Positions 18,351-26,526 of a DNA stretch of 64,000 bases are shown piece after piece; within the stretch, counting starts at the first letter, position 1; the number at the start of each line of letters is the position of its first letter. A program made the position numbers and the translations under genes. The notes below the pieces were generated by a model. It ran no database searches. It was given only the letters and a program-made list of their open reading frames with translations, and was not told the origin of the DNA. The stretch covers positions 352,455 to 416,454 of the forward strand of contig JAXLRT010000001.1 of NCBI GenBank assembly GCA_046330955.1, in the 5' to 3' direction. The stretch comes from JADJPO01 sp046330955. GTDB taxonomy: Bacteria; Actinomycetota; Actinomycetes; Actinomycetales; Kineosporiaceae.

Positions 18351-19518
18351 GCGCGACCAGCTCCTTCATGATCTCGTTGGTGCCGGCGTAGATCTTCTGC
18401 ACCCGCGCGTCGGCGTAGAGTCGGGCGATCGGGTACTCGGTGGTGTAGCCGTAGCCGCCGAAGATCTGCAGACAGGCGTCGACCACCCGGCACTGGGCAT
18501 CGGTGAGCCAGAACTTGGCCATGGCCGCGGTCGCCACATCGAGCTCGCCGGCAACGTGTTTGGCGATGCAGTCGTCGATCATGGTGCGCGCCGCCCGCGT
18601 GGTGGCGGCACACTCGGCCAGCACGAACCGGGTGTTCTGCTGCTCCATGAGCGTCTTGCCGAAGGCGGTGCGCTCCTTGGCGTAGGCGACGGTCAGGTCG
18701 AGCGCGATCTCCATCGCAGCCACCGCCGCGACCGAGACCACCAGTCGCTCCTGCGGCAACTGCTGCATCATCTGCACGAAGCCGAGACCCTCGGTCGGGC
18801 CGAGCAGGTTGGTGGCCGGTACCCGCATGTCGTCGAAGAAGAGCTCGGCGGTGTCGTTGCTGTGCAGGCCGATCTTGTCCAGCACCCGGCCCCGTCGGAA
18901 CCCGGGTACCTCGTGTCCGTTGGTGCCGACCTCGCAGACCAGCAGCGAGATGCCCGAGGCCCGCTGGCTGGTGTCGGTCTTGACCGCGAGTACCACCAGA
19001 CCTGCGAGGAATCCGTTGGTGATGAACGTCTTCGACCCGTTCACCAGGTAGTCACCGGTGCCGTCGTCGGCCCGCACGGCATGGGTACGGATCGACTGCA
19101 GATCCGAACCACCGCCGGGTTCGGTCATCGCGATCGACCCGATGAGTTCGCCGCTGCACAGCCGGGGCAGCCAGCGCTGCTTCTGCTCCTCGGTGCCGTA
19201 GTCGGCCAGGTAGCCCATCACGATGCCGGTGTGCACGCCCAGGCCGAGCGAGCCGTCCAGGCAACGGGTCTGCTGCTCGAACAGCACCGCCTCGTGGGCG
19301 AAGGTGCCACCACCACCGCCGTAGGCCTCGGGCACGGCCAGGCCCAGCAGGCCCAGCTCACCGGCCCGGAGGTACAGCTGCGGGTCGGGGTGGCCCTGCT
19401 TCTCGGCGACGGGATGGGTGGGCACGACCTCCTTGGTGAAGAACGTGCGGGCCAGATCGGCGAGGTCGTCGTGCTCCTGGGTGCGCCAGGGCGAGCGGTA
19501 CGCGAGGGGGGCAGCCAT
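18340..19518 (-). CDS. Acyl-CoA dehydrogenase, long-chain type catalytic base
   Basis: A 392-residue FAD-dependent acyl-CoA dehydrogenase, the first step of beta-oxidation. FAD and substrate segments such as AMTEPGGGSDL and SKTFITNG are present. The C-terminal motif reads YAGTNEI, with Ala where medium- and short-chain enzymes have the catalytic Glu. An alternative Glu is found in LPQERLVV (Glu258), the position used by long-chain and isovaleryl-CoA dehydrogenases. It is the first gene of the leftward fad operon, and a 19-bp palindrome lies 18 bp before its start. The chain-length preference is inferred from the residue position only. Confidence 0.94.
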   Translation of the reverse strand: MAAPLAYRSPWRTQEHDDLADLARTFFTKEVVPTHPVAEKQGHPDPQLYLRAGELGLLGLAVPEAYGGGGGTFAHEAVLFEQQTRCLDGSLGLGVHTGIVMGYLADYGTEEQKQRWLPRLCSGELIGSIAMTEPGGGSDLQSIRTHAVRADDGTGDYLVNGSKTFITNGFLAGLVVLAVKTDTSQRASGISLLVCEVGTNGHEVPGFRRGRVLDKIGLHSNDTAELFFDDMRVPATNLLGPTEGLGFVQMMQQLPQERLVVSVAAVAAMEIALDLTVAYAKERTAFGKTLMEQQNTRFVLAECAATTRAARTMIDDCIAKHVAGELDVATAAMAKFWLTDAQCRVVDACLQIFGGYGYTTEYPIARLYADARVQKIYAGTNEIMKELVARAL

Positions 19519-19535
19519 GCCACCATGGTGGCCGT

Positions 19536-19554
19536 TGTTGGCGCCGTGTCAATA
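19536..19554. promoter_or_regulatory. Palindromic operator, copy 1
   Basis: TGTTGGC-N5-GTCAATA, a near-palindrome matching the copy at 19591-19609 in inverted orientation. It overlaps a perfect TTGACA (leftward, 19552-19547) that could be the -35 box of the fad operon. It is a candidate binding site for the TetR protein encoded at 21480-22169. Confidence 0.5.
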
Positions 19555-19590
19555 GGACACGAGATCCTGTCCACCACCGACCCCCGGCTT

Positions 19591-19609
19591 TGTTGACGCA
19601 CCGCCAACA
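19591..19609. promoter_or_regulatory. Palindromic operator, copy 2
   Basis: TGTTGACGCACCGCCAACA, seven-base arms with one mismatch around a five-base centre. Its reverse complement has the same consensus as copy 1 (TGTTGGC-N5-GTCAAYA). Centre-to-centre spacing is 55 bp, and it lies 20 bp before the GMC oxidoreductase start, so both divergent transcripts could be controlled together. Confidence 0.5.
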
Positions 19610-19629
19610 GCAGTGGCACCGTCGGCCCC

Positions 19630-21483
19630 ATGGCGGACGAGCGGGACGACGTCGACTACGACGTCGTGGTCATCGGCTCGGGCTTCGGCGGCAGCGTCGC
19701 GGCCCTGCGGCTGACCGAGAAGGGCTACCGGGTCGGGGTCCTCGAGGCCGGACGGCGGTTCGCCGATCACGAACACGCCCGCACCTCCTGGCGGGTGCGC
19801 GACTACCTCTGGGCACCCGCTCTGGGGTGCCACGGCGTGCTGCGCATGACGCTGCTCAGCGACATCTTCGTGCTCAGTGGCGCCGGTGTCGGGGGCGGCT
19901 CGCTGAACTACGCCAACACGCTCTACCGCCCGCCGGAGGCCTTCTATCGCGACCGGCAGTGGGCCCACCTCACCGATTGGCGGGCCGAACTCGCACCGCA
20001 CTACGACCAGGCCGCCCGCATGCTGGGGGTGGCCGACAACCCCGTCACCACCCCGGCCGACCGGGTGATGCAGCAGGTCGCCGCCGAGCTCGGGGTGGCC
20101 GACACCTACCGGCGCACCCCCGTCGGGGTGCTGTTCGCCGACCTGCCGGACGCCGGTGACGACCTGGCCGCCCACGAGGCCGCCGGCGGCCGCGAGGTCG
20201 CCGACCCGTACTTCGGCGGTGCCGGACCGACCCGGCGCACCTGCCGGCACTGCGGCGAGTGCATGACCGGGTGCCGGCACGGTGCGAAGAACACCACGGT
20301 GAAGAACTACCTCCACCTGGCCGAGGCCGCCGGCGCCCGGGTGCACCCCATGACGACCGTGCGCGGCGTCCGGCCCCGCGACCCCGACGACCCGGACGCC
20401 GGCTACGAGGTGACCACCCTCGCCTCCGATGCCCCACTGCGAGAGCGGCTCTCAGGCCTGGCAGGCCGTCCGGGTGGACGCCGGGAGCGCGTCATCACCG
20501 CCCGGCAGGTCATCTTCGCCGCCTCGGCCCTGGGCACCCAGCGCCTGCTGCACCGGCTGCGCGACGAGGGGCACCTGCCCCGGCTCTCACCGCGCCTGGG
20601 CGAGCTCACCCGCAGCAACTCCGAGGCGCTGACGGGGGCACGCGCCGTCCATGCCTCGCGGCGCGATCGCGAGCAGGACTACTCCCGCGGAGTGGCGATC
20701 ACCTCCTCGATCCACCCGGACGAGGTGACCCACATCGAGCCGGTACGCCACGGCCACGGCAGCAACCTGCTCGCCCTGATCACCAGCGGGCTGGTGGACC
20801 CGGCCGACGGCCGGCAGGTGCGCCTGCCCGAGATCGCCGCCATGCTGCGCCGACCCCGGGAGCTGGTGCGGGTCGTGCTCCCCCGGCGATGGTCGGAACA
20901 GATCGTGGTGCTGCTGAGCATGCAGAGCCTGGACAACTCCCTCACCACGTACACCCGTCCGCGGCGGTTCGCGGCCCTGTGGGCTCGGCTGCTGCCCGGT
21001 GCCCCTCGTCGGCGGCTGGTCACCCGGCAGGGCGTGGGCGAACCGAACCCGACCTGGATCCCGGTGGCGCACACGGCGACCCGGGCCGCCGCCCGGATCC
21101 TGGACGGCGTCCCGGGCGGCTCGATCACCACCCTGATCAACCGGCCGATGACGGCGCACTTCATCGGCGGCTGCCCGATCGGGGCCACTCCGACCGAGGG
21201 CGTGGTGGACGGGTACCAGCGGCTCTACGGGCATCCCGGGCTGCACGTCGCCGACGGCTCGGCGATCTCGGCGAACCTCGGCGTGAACCCGGCGCTGACC
21301 ATCACCGCACAGGCCGAGCGGGCAATGTCGTTGTGGCCCAACCGGGGTGAGCCGGACCCCCGGCCTGCGCTGGGTGAGCCCTATCGTCGGCTCGATCCGG
21401 TGGCACCGCGCCGTCCGGCGGTCCCGGCGCACGCCCCGGCGGCGCTGCGGGTGCCACGGTTCGAGGGCCGGCAGCAGCCATGA
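19630..21483 (+). CDS. GMC-family FAD oxidoreductase (ChoD-like)
   Basis: A 617-residue flavoprotein. The N-terminal FAD loop is VVIGSGFGGSVAALRL with a following acidic strand end (VGVLEAG). The C-terminal GMC half has HFIGGCPIG and LHVADGSAISANLGVNPALTI. A striking cluster CRHCGECMTGC (C-x2-C-x2-C-x3-C) lies in the middle, as in the ChoD-like branch, where it may bind an Fe-S cluster. Relatives oxidise alcohols including sterols, but the substrate here is unknown. It is divergent from the beta-oxidation operon across a shared operator region and overlaps the TetR gene by four bases, so it probably belongs to the same lipid-responsive regulon. Confidence 0.88.
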   Translation: MADERDDVDYDVVVIGSGFGGSVAALRLTEKGYRVGVLEAGRRFADHEHARTSWRVRDYLWAPALGCHGVLRMTLLSDIFVLSGAGVGGGSLNYANTLYRPPEAFYRDRQWAHLTDWRAELAPHYDQAARMLGVADNPVTTPADRVMQQVAAELGVADTYRRTPVGVLFADLPDAGDDLAAHEAAGGREVADPYFGGAGPTRRTCRHCGECMTGCRHGAKNTTVKNYLHLAEAAGARVHPMTTVRGVRPRDPDDPDAGYEVTTLASDAPLRERLSGLAGRPGGRRERVITARQVIFAASALGTQRLLHRLRDEGHLPRLSPRLGELTRSNSEALTGARAVHASRRDREQDYSRGVAITSSIHPDEVTHIEPVRHGHGSNLLALITSGLVDPADGRQVRLPEIAAMLRRPRELVRVVLPRRWSEQIVVLLSMQSLDNSLTTYTRPRRFAALWARLLPGAPRRRLVTRQGVGEPNPTWIPVAHTATRAAARILDGVPGGSITTLINRPMTAHFIGGCPIGATPTEGVVDGYQRLYGHPGLHVADGSAISANLGVNPALTITAQAERAMSLWPNRGEPDPRPALGEPYRRLDPVAPRRPAVPAHAPAALRVPRFEGRQQP

Positions 21484-22169
21484 GTTCGGCGGTCGAGCGC
21501 CGGCGCGAGCGGTGGGAGCCGGACGCGCGCCGGCGGCAGATCCTCGGCTGCGCCGTCCGGCTGTTCGGTGAGCGCGGCTACGACGATGTCTCGACGGCCG
21601 ACATCGCCGGGGCGGCAGGAGTGGCCCGCGGCCTGGTCAACCACTACTTCGGCACCAAGAAGGATCTCTACCTCGAGGTCGTCCGGCTGATGGTCACCCT
21701 GCCCGATGCCGCCGTCGCGGCGTCCGGCGAGCCCGACCTGGCCGTGCGCGTCGACGGCGCGGTCACCTGGTTCCTGGACGCCGTGGCGCGGCACAGCCAG
21801 GCCTGGCTGGCCGCGATCGGCGCGGGCGGCCCCGGGCACACCCCGGACGTCGCCGCCGTGATCGCCGAGGGCGACGAGGCCACCATCGACGTGATCCTGC
21901 GGCTCGCAGGCTCACCCCCCGACGCCCCCGGCGGTGACGAGGCGGCCACCGACCTGCACCGACGCGCCGTCCTGCGGGCCTACGTCGCCTTCGGCCGCCG
22001 GGGCGCGGTGGAGTGGCTCGTGCGCGGGTCACTCACGCGCGAGCAGACGCACGTCGTGCTCAGCCGCACCCTGGTGACGTTGCTCGCCGAGACGCTGCCG
22101 GCGCTGGCCGCGATGCCGCCGACCAGATCAGGGACCGGGCGAGAGGTCAGCCCTCGACCAGCGCCTTGA
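21480..22169 (+). CDS. TetR family transcriptional regulator
   Basis: A 229-residue regulator with an N-terminal TetR helix-turn-helix (residues ~18-63: RRQILGCAVRLFGERGYDDV...VARGLVNHYFGTKKDLY) and a variable ligand-binding C-terminus. It starts inside the stop of the GMC oxidoreductase gene (ATGA overlap). It likely represses both the GMC-TetR transcript and the divergent fad operon through the paired 19-bp palindromes at 19536-19609, with an acyl-CoA-type inducer. The effector is inference. Its 3' end overlaps the convergent SRPBCC gene by 23 bp. Confidence 0.9.
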   Translation: MSSAVERRRERWEPDARRRQILGCAVRLFGERGYDDVSTADIAGAAGVARGLVNHYFGTKKDLYLEVVRLMVTLPDAAVAASGEPDLAVRVDGAVTWFLDAVARHSQAWLAAIGAGGPGHTPDVAAVIAEGDEATIDVILRLAGSPPDAPGGDEAATDLHRRAVLRAYVAFGRRGAVEWLVRGSLTREQTHVVLSRTLVTLLAETLPALAAMPPTRSGTGREVSPRPAP

Positions 22170-22578
22170 GCTTGCCCAGGCTGGTGCGCAGGCTGTCGCC
22201 CACCTCGCGCTGCAACTGGCCGGCCACGGCGAACACGGCCGCGCCCTTGAAGTCGTACGTCACGGACACCGCCGTGCCGGCCTCGGCCGCGTCCAACTGT
22301 TGAGTGGCGGTGAGGTTGATCCCCATCGGACCGACGCCCTGCAGCACCAATCGGCGCGGTTCCTCCAAGCCGTCCACGGTCCAGCGCAGCTCGGCGGGCA
22401 TTCCCATGACCCGCATCCGCTGGCCGAAGGACATCCCGGGCGCCAGCGCGGTCGGGGGCTCGCCGATGAACCCCTGATGATTGTCGATCCAGGCGCTGAA
22501 CTGCGCCGGGTCCATCATCACCGACCAGACCTTCTCGGGGGCCGCCGCAATCTCGATCTCTGCACTCACACTCGCCAT
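22147..22578 (-). CDS. SRPBCC (CoxG/polyketide-cyclase-like) protein
   Basis: A 143-residue single-domain START/SRPBCC protein. The N-terminus (SAEIEIAAAPEKVWSVMMDP) and the C-terminal long helix (FAVAGQLQREVGDSLRTSLGKL) are typical of the fold, which encloses a hydrophobic pocket for lipids or small ligands. No catalytic function can be assigned. It is transcribed alone, divergent from the universal stress protein gene across 187 bp and convergent with the TetR gene. Confidence 0.85.
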   Translation of the reverse strand: MASVSAEIEIAAAPEKVWSVMMDPAQFSAWIDNHQGFIGEPPTALAPGMSFGQRMRVMGMPAELRWTVDGLEEPRRLVLQGVGPMGINLTATQQLDAAEAGTAVSVTYDFKGAAVFAVAGQLQREVGDSLRTSLGKLKALVEG

Positions 22579-22765
22579 GGGGAGCAGGTTACTCGTCGGT
22601 AGATGAACGTGAGAAGTCCTTGGTCTTATCTAGGCGATAACGCTGCACGCGAGGGTCTTTGGTCCTCTTCATCCCAGGCCTGACAGGCCTCACGGTGATG
22701 ACAAAACCACGTGGCGGCCGCCGGTTTCGCACCGTTTGCCTCCCTGCCATGAAAGGAAGGCCTTC

Positions 22766-23212
22766 ATGACTCGTTCGGTGATCGCCGTCGGGGTCGACGA
22801 CAGCGAGAGCAGCCTGCAGGCGTTGACCTGGGCCGCTCAGGAAGCGATGCGACGCACCTCGACGCTCGAATTGATCACCACCTGGGGGTTGGAGCACTCC
22901 ACCCTCGGGCCGGCGCACTCGGGCCTGAAGGAGGGCCAGAGCCTCGAACAGCACGCGCGGGAGATGCAGGACGCGGCGCTCGAGAAGGCCTTCGCCGGGC
23001 TCGCTCAGCGTCCCGAGGTGGCCCACGTCGTCGTCCAGGCCAGCGCTGCCGACGCCCTGGTGGCCGCATCGAAGGACGCCGACCTGGTGGTCGTGGGCAC
23101 CCACGGCCGCGGACCGGTGCGCACCTTCCTGTTCGGCTCGGTGGCTCAGACCCTGCTCAAGCAGAGCCACTGCCCCGTCGTGGTGATCCCGCCGTCCCTG
23201 ATCGACAGCTGA
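22766..23212 (+). CDS. Universal stress protein (UspA family)
   Basis: A 148-residue single-domain Usp. The ATP-binding G-x2-G-x9-G-S signature is visible in GTHGRGPVRTFLFGSVAQ, followed by CPVVVIP, and the N-terminus has the family's IAVGVDDSESS. The ATG at 22766 was chosen because AAAGGAAGG lies at 22752-22760. An in-frame start at 22736 lacks such a site. Copy A of the 102-bp repeat begins five bases after the stop. Usp proteins bind ATP and help survival in hypoxia or stasis. No neighbour hints at a specific role. Confidence 0.92.
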   Translation: MTRSVIAVGVDDSESSLQALTWAAQEAMRRTSTLELITTWGLEHSTLGPAHSGLKEGQSLEQHAREMQDAALEKAFAGLAQRPEVAHVVVQASAADALVAASKDADLVVVGTHGRGPVRTFLFGSVAQTLLKQSHCPVVVIPPSLIDS

Positions 23213-23216
23213 CCCC

Positions 23217-23318
23217 AACCCGCTCATGCTCCGCAGGGGTTGACTCAACGGACTGAAACGTCCGATTTGTCGGCCACCTGCGGAGCATGAGCGGTCACGG
23301 GCGGAGCATGAGCGGGTT
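23217..23318 (+). repeat. 102-bp palindromic intergenic element, copy A
   Basis: Begins with AACCCGCTCATGCTCCGC (23217-23234) and ends with its exact reverse complement GCGGAGCATGAGCGGGTT (23301-23318). A second right-hand arm, 23277-23294, also pairs perfectly with the left arm, so two alternative hairpins are possible. Copies B (61648-61749, opposite orientation) and C (63031-63132) have the same length and layout. Confidence 0.85.
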
Positions 23319-23346
23319 GGTGGGGGGTGTCGGGGACGACGCGGGG

Positions 23347-23841
23347 TCAGGCGACCTCTTGCAGGAACTCGTCCCAGGCGGGGTCGCGGTGGTCGACGGC
23401 CCGCACCAGCCAGGCGGCACCCCGAGGGGCGTAGGCGCGCACCTGCAGCGCCCACCCCTTCTCCTCCGGGGTGCGGTTGCCCTTGGCGTTGTTGCACGCC
23501 ACGCAGCAGGCCACCAGGTTCTCCCAGGTGTCCTTGCCGCCCCGGCTGCGGGGTTGCACGTGATCGACCGTGGTCGCGTGCCCGCCGCAGTACGCGCACC
23601 GGTGAGCATCCCGGCGCAGCACGCCACGACGGCTCACCGGCACGGAACGGCCGTGCGGCGAGCGCACGTACCGGGCCAGCAGGATCACCGAGGGTCGAGG
23701 CAGGGTGACGGTGCCGCCGACGACCGGGTGGGCACCCTGCGCGAGAACCGTTGCCTTACCGGCCAACACCAGCACGATGGCCCGGCGGAACGACACCACA
23801 GCGAGTGGCTCGTACCCCGCATTGAGCACCAGGGTCCGCAT
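23347..23841 (-). CDS. HNH endonuclease family protein
   Basis: A 164-residue protein with a C-terminal HNH nuclease domain: zinc-binding CAYCG, then VDHVQPRSRGGKDTWENLVACCVACNNAKGNR, which contains the His-Asn-His catalytic set and the second CxxC. The N-terminus (MRTLVLNAGYEPLAVVSFRRAI) is the standard start of a very common actinobacterial and cyanobacterial HNH group of unknown biological role. The ATG at 23841 is preferred over a GTG at 23850 because the GAGGGGG site is correctly spaced only for the ATG. It is a stand-alone gene with no methyltransferase or restriction partner. Confidence 0.9.
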   Translation of the reverse strand: MRTLVLNAGYEPLAVVSFRRAIVLVLAGKATVLAQGAHPVVGGTVTLPRPSVILLARYVRSPHGRSVPVSRRGVLRRDAHRCAYCGGHATTVDHVQPRSRGGKDTWENLVACCVACNNAKGNRTPEEKGWALQVRAYAPRGAAWLVRAVDHRDPAWDEFLQEVA

Positions 23842-24261
23842 GCCGCTCACCCCCTCTACCTCGGGACACCGACCTGGCTGGTGGCGTCACGTCGACGACC
23901 CGCGGGCACGGGTCCGATGCACGCAGGGGTGCCTGCGTGTCCGACGGTGCGCAACCGACTGCCCCGGACGACGAGAGGCGCCGTCCCCCCGGGGGACGAC
24001 GCCTCGACGTGATGCACGCGCGTACTCGGTGGCACCGCACTGGAGAGTGCGGCGGCCACACTGCGTACCGCGTCGTGCACCGAGACCTCCCTGGGCAGCG
24101 CCTGCGCGCCATCGAGGGACAGCGTAGGGAACGATCCTCGATCGGCCCAGACCTTTGTTGCCGGGCGGAAGGGGTGCGGCGATCAGCGGCGACGGGGCAG
24201 CACGCCGTCCGGCACACAGCGACGCGCTCGGCGACTCACGGTCGCCGAGCACTCGAACGGC
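23842..24261. other. 420-bp intergenic region
   Basis: Between the HNH start and the upstream NlpC/P60 stop, both leftward. Apart from the strong hairpin at 23975-24005 no gene or structured RNA was recognised. Short open frames here lack protein-like composition. It must contain the HNH promoter. Confidence 0.5.
23975..24005 (-). terminator. Strong hairpin, possible terminator of the NlpC/P60 transcript
   Basis: Fifteen-base arms (GAGGCGCCGTCCCCC and GGGGGACGACGCCTC) pair with a single mismatch around a one-base centre. There is no U-tract, as is common for high-GC terminators. It lies about 260 bp downstream of the NlpC/P60 stop. Confidence 0.4.
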
Positions 24262-25263
24262 TCAGCCGGTGACGCGGCGGTAGACCTTGGTTCCGGCGAA
24301 GATCGCCCGCTCGGAGATCGACTTCCCGGTACGCGGCGAGTCGATCATCCGGCCGCCCGAGGTGACGATGCCCACGTGGTAGGCGTACCCGCCGCTGACG
24401 AAGAAGACCAGGTCACCGGCCTTGGCCTGGGACGGCGCGATGGGCGTGGTGGCGTTCATCTGAGCCTGCGCGGTGCGCGGCAGGCTGATGCCGGCGTGCT
24501 GGTAGACGTACTGCACCAGGCCGGAGCAGTCGAAGCCGGACGGCGAGGTGCCACCCATCCGGTACATCACGCCGATGTAGCGCGAGGCCAGCGAGACGAT
24601 GGCCGAACCCCGGGCTCCCTGCACCACGGTGGTGGGCTTGGTCGCCGGCTTGGTCGCGGGCTTCGGGTCGGGTGTGGCGGCGGGCTTCGGTTCCGGCTTG
24701 GGGTCCGCTGGGGGCGTGGCGGGCTCCGTGGCCGACGGACGCACCGGGGTGGGGCTGTCGGAACCAGCTGCGGGAGCGGGGCGGGGCGCGGTCACGGCGG
24801 CGCCCTCACGGGCGACCTTCTGGTTGAGCGCCGCGCGCCGGGCCTTGACCTCGGCGCGGCTCGACGCCGGCGCCGTGCCGGTGAGCTCGCCGTCGTCGAA
24901 GGACACCTTGCCGGTGGCCGGTGCGGTCAGCGGCGAGGTCTGCAGCCGCCCCCCGACGCCGACGGCCGTCGTGTTGCCTGCAAGGTTCGCCGAGAGATGG
25001 GCCGACTCGAGTGCCCCACTGAGGTTGGCGGCCAGCGCGGCCAGCCCCCCGGCGCGGGGAGCCTCGAGCACCTGCGCCTGGATGGCGTGGGCCGGCAGGG
25101 CCATCGTCGCCATCAGGCCCGAGGACACGGCGATCGCCGCACCGCCCCGGGTGAGATTCTCGGCGCGCTCACCCACGATCTGGGTGATGCCGGTGCTGAG
25201 CGTGGTCCAGGGCGTCGTCGCCCTCGAGGACGCGCGATGGCGCGCCGTGGCACGATCGGTCAC
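24262..25263 (-). CDS. NlpC/P60 (C40) peptidoglycan endopeptidase
   Basis: A 333-residue secreted cell-wall hydrolase. A hydrophobic segment near residues 40-60 (AIAVSSGLMATMALPAHA) preceded by a long basic N-region looks like a signal peptide ending at AHA. The middle is Pro/Lys-rich (PKPEPKP, PATKPATKP), a wall-spanning linker. The C-terminal NlpC/P60 domain has the catalytic Cys246 in FDCSGLVQYVY and His296 in YAYHVGIV. It cleaves peptide stems of peptidoglycan. The GTG start follows GGAGAGG by seven bases. The transcript leader contains a c-di-AMP riboswitch (25276-25506), so expression responds to the signal that tracks turgor and wall state. Confidence 0.93.
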   Translation of the reverse strand: MTDRATARHRASSRATTPWTTLSTGITQIVGERAENLTRGGAAIAVSSGLMATMALPAHAIQAQVLEAPRAGGLAALAANLSGALESAHLSANLAGNTTAVGVGGRLQTSPLTAPATGKVSFDDGELTGTAPASSRAEVKARRAALNQKVAREGAAVTAPRPAPAAGSDSPTPVRPSATEPATPPADPKPEPKPAATPDPKPATKPATKPTTVVQGARGSAIVSLASRYIGVMYRMGGTSPSGFDCSGLVQYVYQHAGISLPRTAQAQMNATTPIAPSQAKAGDLVFFVSGGYAYHVGIVTSGGRMIDSPRTGKSISERAIFAGTKVYRRVTG

Positions 25264-25275
25264 GGGATACCTCTC

Positions 25276-25506
25276 CGGACGCCTACGAAGTGAGCTGTCG
25301 GGTTCGGGTGGGAGAAGTCACCCGGCCGCGGATCGCTGCGCCACACCACCTTTGACGGCGTGTGGTCCAGCTGCCCGCGGCTTCACCCCGAGGAGTCTCG
25401 GCGTGCGATCTCACCTCACGGCTCGATCCCGAGACCCCGGAAGTGGGTCCCCCGCCTCTGCCAGCGGTTGTCGACCACTCCGGTCGGTGGCAGAGCTCGG
25501 CGTCCG
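25276..25506 (-). promoter_or_regulatory. ydaO/yuaA-type cyclic di-AMP riboswitch
   Basis: Reading leftward, the leader contains the conserved blocks GGGGGACCCA (25453-25444), CTCGGGGTGAAGCCGCGGG (about 25392-25374) and CCCGAACCCGACAGCTCACT (25308-25289), then TCGTAGGCG. A perfect eight-base P1 stem closes it: CGGACGCC (25506-25499) with GGCGTCCG (25283-25276). This is the actinobacterial form of the ydaO aptamer, which commonly precedes NlpC/P60 and Rpf genes and turns expression off when c-di-AMP is high. The ribosome site follows P1 directly, which may allow translational control. Confidence 0.93.
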
Positions 25507-25643
25507 CCCGGAGGCCTGTCCCCGGGAGGGGAAGGCGAGTCGCACGCTACCCGAGGGGCCTGGGCAATGTCACATATCGATAACCACGACACGGCGTGTC
25601 GTAGATGACACGGCGCAATGTCGTCACGGGGTGTAATAGGGCT

Positions 25644-26393
25644 TCAGCTGGTGGTCTCGACGAACACGTACTGTGCATCCGCGGGGGTCAGATCGACTTC
25701 ACCGCTCGCCGTTCGAACACGGATCGATGATCCCGAGAACTGCGCAGCGACACGCCGACCGGGTCGGCAATCGACCTCGAACAGCGCCGCCAGCAGCTCG
25801 TGATCCCCCTGCAACGGCTCGCCCAGTCGGCGCACCATGAGCGGGAACGCCGTGCCGTCACCCTTCGCGGCAGGATCAGCAGAGTCAGCAGAGTCGGCAG
25901 GATCGGCAGGATCGGCACGGCCATCGGCGAGCGCCTCGGGCAGCGGCCGCACCGGTCGCGCCGTCGTGGCCTCGCCACCGAGTTCGTCCAGACCGGGGAT
26001 CGGGTTGCCGTAGGGCGACTCGTAGGGGGCGGCGAGCAGTCCCAGCAGCTTGCGTTCGACCTGCTCGCTCATCACGTGCTCCCAGCGGCACGCCTCGTCG
26101 TGCACCAGCTCCCAGTCCAGGCCGATCACGTCGAGCAGCAGCCGCTCGGCCAACCGGTGCTTGCGCATCACACGTGTCGCCTTGAGGCGCCCGGCGGCCG
26201 TCAGCTCCAGGTGGCGGTCGCCCGAGACGTGCAACAGGCCGTCGCGCTCCATGCGCGCCACCGTCTGCGACACCGTGGGGCCGGAGTGCCCGATGCGCTC
26301 GGCGATCCGCGCACGCATGGGGACGACGCCCTCCTCCTCCAGCTCGAAGATGGTGCGCAGGTACATCTCCGTGGTGTCGATCAGATCGCTCAC
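25644..26393 (-). CDS. DtxR/IdeR family metal-dependent regulator
   Basis: A 249-residue regulator. The N-terminal winged helix (SDLIDTTEMYLRTIFELEEEG...HSGPTVSQTVARMERDGL) is followed by the dimerisation and metal-binding domain (HRLAERLLLDVIGLDWELVHDEACRWEHVMSEQVERKL), which holds the His/Glu/Cys ligands of the family, and a C-terminal SH3-like/FeoA domain. Fe(II) or Mn(II) acts as corepressor. A short insert rich in Asp/Ala/Pro/Ser (ADPADPADSADSADPA), encoded by nine-base repeats at about 25876-25920, sits between the domains and is unusual. The GTG at 26393 is chosen because it begins the conserved helix and follows a GGGAG site. It ends just upstream of the riboswitch transcript. Confidence 0.9.
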   Translation of the reverse strand: MSDLIDTTEMYLRTIFELEEEGVVPMRARIAERIGHSGPTVSQTVARMERDGLLHVSGDRHLELTAAGRLKATRVMRKHRLAERLLLDVIGLDWELVHDEACRWEHVMSEQVERKLLGLLAAPYESPYGNPIPGLDELGGEATTARPVRPLPEALADGRADPADPADSADSADPAAKGDGTAFPLMVRRLGEPLQGDHELLAALFEVDCRPGRRVAAQFSGSSIRVRTASGEVDLTPADAQYVFVETTS

Positions 26394-26500
26394 CCGAGGG
26401 ATTCTCCCGGATGCCGGCACCTGCCGACACCGCACCGCCTCACCGGGTGTTCACACCTCGCCCCGGGCCTTCCCGGACGGTGGGGTCGGGCGCCCATGGT

Positions 26501-26506
26501 TAGGCT
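26501..26506 (+). promoter_or_regulatory. -10 box with a five-codon leader ORF
   Basis: TAGGCT lies six bases before a GTG at 26513 that opens a five-codon frame (V-R-T-L-R) whose TGA overlaps the photolyase GTG at 26527 (GTGA). Transcription starting near 26513 would make the leader ORF leaderless and couple it to the photolyase. GAGG inside it may also serve as the photolyase ribosome site. Confidence 0.35.
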
Positions 26507-26526
26507 CGCCCGGTGAGGACTCTCCG

